Assembly: GCA_004352715.1 (NCBI GenBank)
Contig: SCFE01000097.1
Coordinates: 91,545-155,544 of the forward strand
DNA: 64,000 nucleotides
Origin: Hofstenia miamia
Taxonomy: Eukaryota > Xenacoelomorpha > Acoela
Direction: 5' to 3'
Shown one piece after another: positions 47,194 to 60,000 of this stretch. A program made the translations under genes and the position numbers. The first letter of the stretch is position 1. Each line of letters opens with the position of its first letter. Under the pieces are notes generated by a model that saw only the letters and a list, made by a program, of their open reading frames with translations, did not search any database and was not told the origin of the DNA.

Positions 47194-48212
47194 NNNNNNN
47201 NNNNNNNNNNNNNNNNNNNNNNNNNNNNNNNNNNNNNNNNNNNNNNNNNNNNNNNNNNNNNNNNNNNNNNNNNNNNNNNNNNNNNNNNNNNNNNNNNNNN
47301 NNNNNNNNNNNNNNNNNNNNNNNNNNNNNNNNNNNNNNNNNNNNNNNNNNNNNNNNNNNNNNNNNNNNNNNNNNNNNNNNNNNNNNNNNNNNNNNNNNNN
47401 NNNNNNNNNNNNNNNNNNNNNNNNNNNNNNNNNNNNNNNNNNNNNNNNNNNNNNNNNNNNNNNNNNNNNNNNNNNNNNNNNNNNNNNNNNNNNNNNNNNN
47501 NNNNNNNNNNNNNNNNNNNNNNNNNNNNNNNNNNNNNNNNNNNNNNNNNNNNNNNNNNNNNNNNNNNNNNNNNNNNNNNNNNNNNNNNNNNNNNNNNNNN
47601 NNNNNNNNNNNNNNNNNNNNNNNNNNNNNNNNNNNNNNNNNNNNNNNNNNNNNNNNNNNNNNNNNNNNNNNNNNNNNNNNNNNNNNNNNNNNNNNNNNNN
47701 NNNNNNNNNNNNNNNNNNNNNNNNNNNNNNNNNNNNNNNNNNNNNNNNNNNNNNNNNNNNNNNNNNNNNNNNNNNNNNNNNNNNNNNNNNNNNNNNNNNN
47801 NNNNNNNNNNNNNNNNNNNNNNNNNNNNNNNNNNNNNNNNNNNNNNNNNNNNNNNNNNNNNNNNNNNNNNNNNNNNNNNNNNNNNNNNNNNNNNNNNNNN
47901 NNNNNNNNNNNNNNNNNNNNNNNNNNNNNNNNNNNNNNNNNNNNNNNNNNNNNNNNNNNNNNNNNNNNNNNNNNNNNNNNNNNNNNNNNNNNNNNNNNNN
48001 NNNNNNNNNNNNNNNNNNNNNNNNNNNNNNNNNNNNNNNNNNNNNNNNNNNNNNNNNNNNNNNNNNNNNNNNNNNNNNNNNNNNNNNNNNNNNNNNNNNN
48101 NNNNNNNNNNNNNNNNNNNNNNNNNNNNNNNNNNNNNNNNNNNNNNNNNNNNNNNNNNNNNNNNNNNNNNNNNNNNNNNNNNNNNNNNNNNNNATATATA
48201 TATATATATATA
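47194..48212. other. Assembly gap (1000 N) ending in (TA)n
   Basis: Exactly 1000 N, then (AT)n at 48194-48212. The remaining transposase sequence presumably lies here. Confidence 0.95.
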
Positions 48213-48804
48213 AGCAGTGTATATTTATGTTTACACATTTCAGGTGCTGACATTTAAATAAAATATTAAAAATCTAGAATTGGTTATTTCCAGTACGTGT
48301 GGATTTTCTCGCTATCAAGTCTGTGCTAAATTTCGCGTTCGAAATATGTATGTTTTTGTGCTAGTGATATTTGATTTGGTGGTAATATTGATAACACAAG
48401 TCTTGTTTTAAATTCCCAATTATCAGCCACTTATTAAATGTTCAATCCCCTCCTAGTCAACCACCTAATCATTTACAACAATAATTTTATCGAAACTTTT
48501 AGTGATTTGTTAATGAACCTAGAAGGTATAATATGTTCATTTGACCATATACATAGAATAATCCCTAACGTTTAGTTGCTAATTTAATGTTATTAAGACT
48601 TGTGTCACTCATGACATTCAAATAGTTTGAGATACTTCTGTTTGTTCAGCAGATTTTAGTTTAATTTTAGTAAAATCTAAGGTTATTTTAAATTAAAAAA
48701 TTGGCTCTAAATTTAAGAGATAACCAAACTTTTTTTAAGAAATTTTTGTATAAATTGTATATTTTGAACAAATTTAATTAAGAACGATTAAGATCCAGAA
48801 CTTC

Positions 48805-48868
48805 AGAGGGGTTGTGCCCCCAATTGAATTTATCAAGGTTGGGCAAGCCTCCCTCGAATATACCTCTG
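48805..48868. repeat. Dispersed repeat, copy 1
   Basis: GAGGGGTTGTGCCCCCAATTGAATTTA...GGTTGGGCAAGC...CTCGAATATACCTCTG; related to 50787-50866 in the same orientation (GGGTTTGGGTGCCCAACC..., CTCGAGTATATTCTG). The family is unknown, possibly a MITE end. Confidence 0.5.
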
Positions 48869-49835
48869 TTTTTTATTATATTCCAATGTACAGCATAATT
48901 TTGTAATTTAAAAGAGCGAACTGCGTGCAATAGATAACTTTTTAATGATAACGTTGCTGAGATTCGATATAGTAGCGTGTTGACTTTTTCTCGTTCGATC
49001 ACTGTCGCTGCATCCGTTTTTTAACAATTTGCTATGTACGCATCGTTAGTACCTCTTTTCTCGAGTTTATAATGGCGCCAATTAGACTCAAAGCATCCAT
49101 TTATGCGCGCGACATTAACCCATCTCTGACTGTATCAGTCGTAAAGAGAGATTTAGTTATAATGCAAGCATTTGTACATGTAAACAACTGAGCGTTTTTT
49201 GAAGTTAAGTTTATTCATTTTAGACTTAATTTTATACATAACGGAATATAATTTTTGTATGTAAATTAAATATAAAATATTTGGAGGCTTTTAAGGTTAT
49301 TACCTTACCTTTAAGTATTCCTTCCTTGCGAACCTTTGATTAATACCTCGTTTCGAGTGTAGTTTTTGTTTCTTAATTTTCGAATTGCACTTGACATTTG
49401 CCTCTGGTCATTCTTAACTCAACCTTGCTTGTGTACAATGGTTTGTAATTTTGTAATCCCGCTTCCATTGGTATTATGCCATCAAGGAAATCGATAAACA
49501 CTCACGCTAATAGCATCTGTCATAATCAATACCTTTCACAATTTATGAACTTCGCTTCATCCTATTACCGCATGACACTCGCTCTAACTTCCTTTTTCCG
49601 TGGGCCTTAAGCCAGCCAATATAATTATAAATTATGTATACAAAACTGATGTAATATTTACATATGCATTCCATCATGCATTGATCGGAAAGAACTTTTT
49701 GACAGTTTTCGGAGTGAATTCTACACCGTTGAAATTATTTCTCATTCTTTGCAAAATGCATTACTTCGAAAAAAGTTTTAAACTAGAATACATATGCATC
49801 ATCTGTATATGGGCCTTTAAAATATTGGAACAATC

Positions 49836-49837
<2 letters not shown>

Positions 49838-49868
<31 letters not shown>
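49838..49868. repeat. (TA)n microsatellite
   Basis: A TA run of about 31 bp. Confidence 0.95.
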
Positions 49869-49872
<4 letters not shown>

Positions 49873-50786
49873 GTATATTAGTGTATTGAAAAAATAATTT
49901 AAAAATAATGTTTTGTTAAAGCAATATTCTCTAGAATACAATGAAAATTCAAATGTATGGCGAAACTATTAGCAGTCAATGTCTAAATATGATTTTTTTG
50001 TAGTTTAATTGTTAACATTGTTCTTTTATAATATAACTACTAGAGATAAAAACCTTGGAAAAAAAATAAATATTTGATTGCATTTTTATCAAAAATGCAT
50101 TATTAACTACCAGGCAGTGTTCTGTTAGCAATAATTTTGGTGATTTTTTTACAGTATTTCACTGGTTATGATTATGCTTTTAATTATATACAGTTTTTCT
50201 TAACATTAAGTTGGTTTTAAAGCTCGCCTGTTCCTACTGCAATTGGTTAACGCTGTTTTTGAACTTTTGAGTGTTCTCATGTCGAAGGTTAAACTAACTC
50301 TACATAGAACAAAGGTTTCTGCCAAAGCCGCTCATAGCTTACAGAGAGATTGTCGTCTGCGAGTCGCCCTCTCGATTTATTGGAGCTAGTTGGTGATCGC
50401 TTGACTGAAGGACTTCTTTTGTCGCCACGTCGCCATTCCTCTCTCCGTTGCAAATTAACAGTCAAAATGAATTTGAGGAAATGTTTCTTCCGACGGTGCT
50501 TGTTTTTCTAGTTCTCACCATTGCATTGCTTTTCTGAAGCTTGAACTTTACAAAAAATGGTCCCCCTTGGCATATGTATTTTCACCTTTGCGTTTCAATA
50601 TCACTACTTACTGCCATTGTAGTTCCTGATGATGTTGGATGTATATTTCAACGCAGGGCTGTACTCCTAAATATTTAACAAAGGGTGCTCTAAATTTGAG
50701 CCCTGAGTTTTTCTGTTATACTTTGACCAAAATTTATTTTCTTAACAAATAAAGTGCACCACTCCAAAGCGTAATATAACTTTAGC

Positions 50787-50866
50787 AAGGGGGTTTGGGT
50801 GCCCAACCGAATTTAACTAGGTGGGCTGAGCTCTTCTCCCTGGGCGCCCCCTCGAGTATATTCTGT
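50787..50866. repeat. Dispersed repeat, copy 2
   Basis: Counterpart of 48805-48868 with an extra 15-20 bp. A nearby palindrome, CAGGGCT...GAGCCCTG (about 50655-50704), may be part of the same element. Confidence 0.5.
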
Positions 50867-50869
50867 TTC

Positions 50870-53800
50870 AACTTACTCAAATTATAGCAACTACTTATTG
50901 CAACTAAAAATCTTGCTAATATAAAACTTGTTTTTAGAGAAAAACTTTTATTAGCAATTGTAAATCCTATTAAACACATTGCTATTATGCGCACCCACTG
51001 TTATTTCATTTATTATGCCTTTCAAGTTTTTTTGTATAAATATTTTAAACATTCAAGAATGCTGCTATCATCTTCGAATTGCACGTTATGAATATTTTTA
51101 CGATTTTTGAAGTCCTTAAACTTAAGTTGATAAAACAAGTAGGCTTACTTTAGGCTTTGAATAATTATTAACCTCTTACTCGCCCGTACCCGCAGTTACA
51201 CGTGAGTCGATGTTATTTTTGTACCATAAATGTTTAGACATTAGCATATAATAAACCTGAGTTTTAATGAAACTTTTGGGGCGACTAAGAAAACGCTTTT
51301 TTACAGTGGGTTATTGGTATTCAAAGAAAAATTGATTTCATTTAAAACTATTCTTTAAGAAAATAGTTGACTGCAAGGTTTTGGTACAATGATTCACGTG
51401 CTGGGATTATTATGTTGCCTTGCCACTTATACAGCAATTGCTGGAATTTCAAGTAAGAATGGGGGTATTCCAGATGAAATTGTATGTTCCACTAGAATTT
51501 CTTTCCAGTAATCCACCCGATTGCGAACTCTGTTTCAACAACTTGTTGTCTTGGCGAAGCATTCTTAGTAATTTCACAAATGTCCAGAGTCCTGAATTCA
51601 TGCAAATATTCCGTGGCTAGAATATATTCACCGGCTGTTAACAAAACATGTTTGAAATGTGGGTCGAGGCAGAGGCACAACATCTAAACCGCGATCTGAA
51701 TTAAATTTCCTAGTATTGGTATGTTTTGTTGTGATTGGACGAATATAACCACCTCATTACTCAATTTTGATCATAAAAATGAAGAACGTTTCGGCAATTG
51801 TTGATTTGGGATGTTCGCACATCCAAAACATTTTTTTGTGCAACAAATTCATTCTTCAAACGTCAATCATTATGATCTAGACTTTCTAAAAGTCCATATT
51901 TTATTTCCTCTGAAAAAAATTATTATGTGAAAATTACAATGTTGATTTGAATAATCTACGGTTGGCTATTGATTTCAAGTTCATCTAAATATGATTACCA
52001 TTATTTTATTTATTGTATGTTGATGGGTGTTGTGTTGCTATACGGAATGTTTTTGCGTTACCGGCATAATTAAAATTATGCAAATATAGGTGAGGTATTG
52101 TTATAAAAAGGCAGGAGAAAGTTGTTTTATCTTTCTAATATAATTACTATGCAACTTTCTTTTGAAATGTTCTGCGGGGAACTTCAAAGAAACTTATCAT
52201 CTAATTAACGTCCACACGATGTTACCTGCTATGCGACCTCACAATAGCCATTTATGAATTAGATCGAAGCATTTGGGCCATTGCAGTCCAATATTGAGTT
52301 TTGAAACTCGACGGGACGAAGTTGAAAGATTAGAAGCCCCAAAATGTCAACGCTTATTCATTTCTGGTAGTTCTGATGGGACAATGGGAAAACTCTACTG
52401 CAAATTAGAAAATTCTCCAAATGTTTTGCTATATATACAAGCACGTTTAGAAACACGTGATTAACTCACACATATTTTGTTGAAGTTTTGAACCAGTTAG
52501 TGATTTGCATTCTTCGCTTGACAAACTGATTGTATATTATTCAACGACAGTGTGTTTTTAAATGCTTGCAGGACAAGTAGATATAATATACAGTTTCTTT
52601 CAAATTCATTATTGATTGAATCACAATTCCCACGATAACTGGCTTTTAGTATTTAATCATGGAATACGCGGTTGTTTGGTCAACATTATAATTCGACCGC
52701 TGTTTTGAGACACCCTATCGTTTTTACATTCCTAAGAAAGAAACTTTGAAGAACCGAATGTATTGCAGCGTTTATTCTTATTCTCCTTAAATTTGCATCT
52801 TTTGTCATGTTTTGTATGACCCTTCCATATGACATATTGTTGAAGTTTGAAATCTTTAAAATTTTTATTGGATCAAAGATTTAATCTATTTTCTATTATT
52901 TTAAATCTTTGCTGGTCTTATTTTTAGCTATGAATTCTAAAGTCCTGCAATGTTTCTCGAAATCTAGTTTGAAATAATTTTTTTTCCAAAATTCAAGAGA
53001 TCAAAATATGAAATTTAGGTTGTGAAGCTTTTCAATTTAAGAGTAAGTAATTTTCAAGGATACTTATCTATACGAAAATATATTATTTTAGTCGATTCCT
53101 TGCCATTTTTTTACCGGGAAGCAAATATGTTTTCAATTTTCATCATTTGCTTCTTATCGTGAAATTGAAAGGATGAGATTGCGATTTAATTGGGGGCGAG
53201 TTTTAAATCTAAGGTAAACTGTGGACCCGACGTGCTTAATACCCCGACGTCTGCGCAAATGAGTAAACATTAGCATTGAATTAGGTGAGATTAAATGAGA
53301 TTATCGATATTCAATTTCTGAATAACCGTGATTTTTTATTGTCAAGGTCGGTTTGCAAACTTTATTTCAAAATCTCCTTGTGAAGACTATTTTAACAGCC
53401 TCAACCAATCCTTTTATTACTTAATACAGCCCCATCAAAACCAGGGACGTGTCCAGCCAAAAACCATTGTGAGGGGACTTCATACGGTGTAGTCAGATAC
53501 AACTTATATTGACAAACTACTATATTTTTGCAATTATTTGAGTGGAAGTGAGGAAGATAACGCAAAAGTACCATTATATTGGTAAACACACTAACATTAC
53601 TGCTAATGTTTTATTACTACATTAATTTGAAAAAATATGCCCTGGTAGTAGGCATCACACCAATCCCCCGTCAAAATTAGCTTTGATGTCTGACAGTGTA
53701 GCTTGTAAAAAAGCATGCGTACATGTTATCGAAGTTTTTAGTTTTAACGTTTTTATTTAGTAGTAGATGTCACTGTTGTAGATGATTTCATATTAGAAAT

Positions 53801-54060
53801 GCTGTAATTCCACTTGGCGGGATTTTTTGAATATTTGCAAATAATAAACAAATACCCGGTCATATACCTAATTCCTGGATCTGTCTGGTGTGGTTTTGAA
53901 CCCGCACGATTACTAGCCAATTGGAACAAAAATATATTTGTTTACTTTTTTTGAAATAGTAACATAGCTATTTTTTGAAAATAGCTCAAATTTAATAATA
54001 TTGCTAAGTCAACTAAAAGCGAAAACCACGACACAGTTTTATAATGCAAAAGTAGTGGGT
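50870..54060. other. AT-rich sequence, no gene seen
   Basis: Short frames at 51420, 52273 and 53401 have no recognisable domain or splice context. Confidence 0.45.
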
Positions 54061-54066
54061 TTAATA

Positions 54067-54273
54067 CAGGGGTGGCGCTAGGAATTCTCTACGGGTGTGC
54101 CACTGTTTGAATCGGGGTGCTAACTTAAAATCCACTAAATATCACAATTAAAACGGTGTTTTTTGAGGCAGCTTCTGTTTAAAGACTATTGAAAAAGTTA
54201 ACAAATATGTGTTGTTCTAAGAGGTGCTACTTATAATGTTGGTGTCTCCCCACCTCCACTGACCCCGCCTCTG
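54067..54273. mobile_element. hAT-type MITE
   Basis: Ends CAGGGGTGGCGCTAGG and, reversed, CAGAGGCGGGGTCAGTGG; 207 bp, non-coding. The flanking 8-mers GTTTAATA and ATTCAATC share five bases, compatible with an aged 8-bp target duplication. Confidence 0.6.
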
Positions 54274-54279
54274 ATTCAA

Positions 54280-56824
54280 TCCAAACTCCTGAAATAGTCA
54301 TCATCAGTAAGCAGACAAGTTGATGCTGTGTCAGATACAGAAATCAACTTACAGGAAAAGGATCTGAAATGCTAGACAAGAGCATAAAAATTTACCTAAT
54401 AATTTTAATAATAATAACTTTCAATTACTTGATTTCAATTGACCTGATATATTCTAGCAAACGTTTGGAGATGTAGAAGTATAACAAAATAATACAAATT
54501 TCGAGATACAGTCTTGTCTTATTTTTAAATGTGAATGAATTGGAGACAGAGCGGTCATTACAAATTCCAAGTGATCAAGAACAGCAATATTTCATTTACT
54601 CGAATCATAGATGTATCCGATCGCTTAATGAATCGAGATTAATCTCAGAATGCATTTTTCAAGTTTAGACGCATGGTAGTGTATTCAATCTCGTATCGAA
54701 AACAGGCTTGGTTCATAGATTGGTTAATGAAACAAAATTTCATTTTTCCCATTTTATTATATGAAACTTCCACTCGAAAACATTAATTAATAAAATACGA
54801 ATTAGTAACCTGTTTTGCATTTTATCAATGGAAGTTTTTTAAAAATTTAAGTACGATGAATTTTCAACTAACACCCTTGCTTCTAACTAACATATTTGAT
54901 TCTGAAAATAAATTTTCTTGACCTTAAATTGCTCACATCCTTTTCCAAAACGAATAGTTTTTTTCACAAATTTCGAACCATTTTCTCTAAACGTATTAGG
55001 AAACTTGAAAATCAAAGGATATTGTACATCTATTGGGTAACATTTTCGAATGTAGTTTTGAATGTTTGTGCTAAAATGTATTGCTGTTTGAAATGCTTGA
55101 AAAGAACCATTTTTCAATGAAAATTTCTCCACACGTGATGCTCAGGAGATCAGGTGTACATCTACAGCACATGAGAGCAGCACCTACTCTCAACTATTTC
55201 TCTTTATGTAGATCGACCACTCAAGTTCCATTCAGACCTCCCGAACGCAATTGTGGATTTTGGAATTATTCTTTCCCAACCCTTGATTATTGAACACAAG
55301 CCGACCTTAGCACAGAACTAGAGCCTAACATGCAGCTGTTGAGCTTGCATGAAAAACATATGCCACATAAAACCACACAAGCCACTTTTTAGAGGTCACT
55401 GGTTACCTACTGATGGAAAAGTATATTTCATAATTTTATCGAAGCGCCCCAAACTTTTTTGCACATCAACCCTCTGAGCCCTTGCATTGGCCTAATTAGA
55501 GTTAGTTCACAAAAACAGTTTTAAAATGGAATAGATTCGAGCGAGGTATTTTGGAATTCATTTTTTCATTTGGAGCATTTAGCAATCTATTAGAAGTACC
55601 GTTTTGAAAAGTATTGTTGGATATTCAGTTATTTGCATAATTTGGATTTTGCCAAAGTAAACATTGATCACTGTCGCTGCATTGTCTCTGTGCCGCTTTT
55701 TATTTATTCAGCCTTTCCACAGAGATTCCCTCCTCATTCACTGACCGATTGTGACATAATTTTCAACATAGCCGTTATTCTTTAACCGTGAAACACGATT
55801 CGTTTCGTTTATATGCATTAGATAAAAACATTATTTCAGAAACGATATCTACCTGGTTAAACATGCAGGATTCCTAATATTAAGTTTATATATGTAAATC
55901 ATAAAGGAGACTATATGAAGTTTTTTCTTCTTGCATTCTCGATTTCGAGAAAGTTTTACTTCAAATGAAGCGCTCTGTCTACTTTTGACACGATTCTGGC
56001 TCTAAGCTGTTCTTAATTAACTAATTTTGTTTCATCCCGCGACAGGCAGTCAGACCGAATGTCAAAGATTTTATAGACTTCGCTTAGCGCAATATTGTAT
56101 AATGTCATTGATTTTTCTAAGCGGTGATCACTACTCATTAATTATTCTAAGAATTTGTAAATAGTTTTAATTCAATTTAGAAAAATTAGTTTAATTTGGT
56201 GAATAAGCGTTTGAAATCAGGCGCGTACAGACCACCACCTCGCAAAAGCAAGCCTAATCATCAATAGTTTTTAGAGTGAATATTGATTTATGGGATAACA
56301 TATTTATCATTAAAAAGAGTTCCGACCAATAATTTATTTTGATTATTTTTTTCTGAAAAGAGTTATTATTATTATAGTATTTAATGAATTTCACAATTCC
56401 CCCAATTATTTCACAGATAGTTTACAAAAGTTAGATTTTTTGTACATGTGCCTTTCATGTCCATATATTGGAATGAATCACTTTTGTAATGGCAATTTGG
56501 CCGTGAGACCTCTTCCCAATAGTGTCCCTGTCTGAAATTTGACATTTAAGGGGCATTGGAAAAAATGGAAAATCTGAAACAACGTTATGAATCAATTTAA
56601 ATAATGCAACATTATTCAAATTCTTATGTTGAAAGCACAGGTCTTAAGTTTTAATTCACCATTCACTAATTGTCGGTTTTACCAACATTAAGACAAATTG
56701 TTATGTAGATCTGGCGTTACGCAGCAAAGTTTCCTAATTTCACTTAATTCAGAGTCAGTTATAGGTTAAATTTTTTGTTGTGATTGTTTTAATCCAATTT
56801 TTTGATTGATTTACACACTGCTTA
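54280..56824. other. AT-rich sequence, no gene seen
   Basis: No supported gene, RNA or repeat on either strand. Confidence 0.45.
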
Positions 56825-56832
56825 CTTTAAGT

Positions 56833-57008
56833 CAGTGGTTCTTAACCGGGGTCCACATGGACCCTAGGCGTCCATGTAGTTTTACTGGCACTCCACACAC
56901 AAAAAATAGCGAATAGCTGAACTACATCAACAACAGAATTTATTGAATAAATCTTCATTTTTTACTTAATTATTCACTTATCTTTAAAAAAGGTTGAAAA
57001 AACCACTG
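56833..57008. mobile_element. hAT-type MITE
   Basis: Ends CAGTGGTTCTTAACC and, reversed, CAGTGGTTTTTTCAACC, a well-known hAT TIR style. 176 bp, non-coding. The flanking 8-mers CTTTAAGT and CTTTAGAC share the first five bases. Confidence 0.75.
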
Positions 57009-57016
57009 CTTTAGAC

Positions 57017-60000
57017 CAATAAAACAACATGTTTCGCATATTCGATGCAATACGAAGGACGCTTATCAACGGATTCGTAACTACAGCGTGTTTGAATCAC
57101 AGGCTTACACTATTTCCCTGCTGAGTGTGTGCTTTTTTCAAAGATTAGTAAACATTTTTTAAAACATATAGTTTTAGTAACAGTTTCCATTTCAGGTTTT
57201 GTTTGGTTACATTTGTTTCTGTTAAGCTTTCAATTTTTTTAAATTAATACAGTTAGGTAGTCATTTGCTACAGTTGTTCGTTATGTTATCTATGTACATA
57301 AGGAGGGATGCCAAACCAATTCAATTAATTGAAAATTGGGTACCCGAACAAATTTTCAAATCTATTTTTTCATTGACATCGAATCCCAATTTTCAAAACT
57401 GATTGGTCGTTCAACGCTTTTCGCCAAAATGTTAAGATGAAAGTTTATTGGAAGATCAATTTTGATATTATCTTTTAAATCCAATGATACTTCCAGTAAT
57501 GCAAGGACATATCCAATGTTTTAAGATAGTTTTATTTATTATATTTTAAATAACACACATAATTTATAATTTTAGTAAATAGACAATCGACTACTTGAGG
57601 TTGGTAAAAGTCATTTTCATATAATTAGAATTCAGTTTACCACTATCTAAATTAGTTGTCATTCCTATACCCTCCCCTTAAAGGCGATTAAATAGTTAGT
57701 TTACATAATCCCAAGCGAGCATTTACTGCTTTTGCTCCAGCGGGTTTTCCTTTAAAGATTTGGCTTTTTTTATGAGTTTGAGCTTGTTATGAAGACATGC
57801 TTGGCACCTCATTATTTAAAGTGTGTACTTTGCCACATTTCAATAATGGTGGTGTTTTCTTAACTTTTGGAATTTAACACATTATAAAGGAAATGAGAGT
57901 GTCCGATATCTAAGAGGTGTTGTTGCTCTCCCTTGGGGTTTAATTTTGCTCATTATACCAGAAGACTACAGACAAATAGCAAGAACTCGTTATGCACACC
58001 ATTATCGGCGGCGCCGAAAGCTCCCTGATAAAGCGAAGCTGTATCTCAAACACCTTCGCTCCTTCTCATTAAATGTTTTATTTCGAAGCATAAAATTTTA
58101 TCTCTCTAACTTGAAAGGGATCTTTGTTTATCGACGTTGCGAGAGTTTTTCATCAACATGCTTTCACTGCGCAATTGAGTTAGCGTTAATTAATCGCATT
58201 ATATCAAGAACGCCTTAATTTCTTAATTGACGTTTGGCGGAATGTCGAATCCGCCCACGTGATCGGCAATTTTAGTTCAATCAAATACTACTCCGCCCTA
58301 CCATTGTTAGTTATTTGAAATAACTATAATCGCAATTGATGATTATGAAGATTCTACATCTAGGTATGTACAGTTGGATCCCAGACTCCACAATCGACTG
58401 TGTAGTTATTAATGGGTGAAGCATTGAGAATAGCCTTCATTCTAATCCACCGCGTGTTTAGAAACATCACACATCATGTCCAAAAGAAAATTCCCTCAGT
58501 GACCTCCTGTCTCTGCAGCTCTCACCATATCTCGGTGTGAATTCTCATTTTATTTCGATTTGATAATAACTTCTCTGCTGCATTGTTGACCTGATTTTCT
58601 AATTAATTAAAGGCAGCAGAGGGTGTGCGAAATTCAATTTCCCAGTCTAAAAGTTTTATAGGTCAGAAGCGCGAGTGGTTTTCTATTTAAAATACTCATC
58701 AGTGGAAGCATTTGTTTTGTGAGTGTAAAGCGAACTTATTTATTATAGAGGGAGGATATATATTTCTTTGTGAGGAAGCTTATTGCGTTATTTGCCCTCC
58801 GCTTATGTGACTTAATAAAGCTATCACCACGCTTGCAGTTATCCCTCGGTAACCCGACCACCGACATGTCGCTTTTAATTGCAGTTGCCTTTCTCTGATA
58901 GTTATGCTCTCCTGCCGCGTTAATTAGACGTGAACGGAAGTTATAATCAAAAAGTTTATTTCAATATGAAAACACGTATAATGAAAAAAATATTTCATAA
59001 TCAAACTTTTTCATTTCACTATCTTTCTTACTACAGCTTTAGTCGTAGACATACGGCTGCTTTAAAAATCATTGGTTGCTTAAAAAGCATTTAAGACAAA
59101 ACCCTTGTTTTTTCTTATGGGTTTTTACAATCCACACTCATGGTCGGATTCATCGATTTTCTAAGCGTTATCAGTAATCATGTGAGTTTTATTGCAATTG
59201 CTGTTTTGCCACAATTTAGTTTCTGCATGAAGACTTGGAGTTTAGTGTAACTGTTAGTTCTTTCTAATTGAAACTCAAGTCACGATCTCCAATCGCTTCA
59301 ATTCACACTTGTCAATGCTAACTGCTGCTTCCTCCATTTTCTATCTCCCATAAACTTAATTCCACTATAATATACAATTGCAGCGCTCTTTTAACTTGGT
59401 TTGCAGCACCCACTTTTCGCCTCCTACTGCTTTCTTTTTAAACACGTAAATATCTATACATCAAAAAAATTATATAACATACATCACTATCTAAGGATAA
59501 ATTCCAAACCTATATTATGAAAGTATAAATTAAAACACGTTTTTCACACCTGATTTTTTTCAAGTTTCCTTGATCAGAGTGTATTTCTCCAATTCGCTTA
59601 AAATTATTGTTTTTGTTGGTAAACATGGTATAATTTCAGCATATTTAATGGAGATTTAACATAAAAACGATTGTACACCTATGTGTTGATTTTAAGATAT
59701 CCACCACTATTGTTAACAAAAAATCAGGTTAAAAAATGTTGTATGCAAATCTTGGAAGCAATCACAAACATTAAATAACGTTTTTTTTCGAATAAAATAG
59801 ACAGAAATCATTTTTAGCAAGGGAAAAAAACAATATTACATTTTTACATATTCACCGCAACTTTCCATTACACGACTTTGATAAATTCCCTATTAAATTC
59901 CTTGTTACATTTGGCATACAATCGCGGTTTCACATAGTGCATTGTGTTTACAATATTTTAATGACCTCCACCATCGTGGATGTTGACACTGGATATTATA

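Noticed and set aside
46926-48257. 443-codon frame
   Set aside because: Only the first 89 codons are real sequence; the rest is gap and (TA)n.
57946-58218. 90-codon Arg-rich plus frame
   Set aside because: No homology or context; considered chance.
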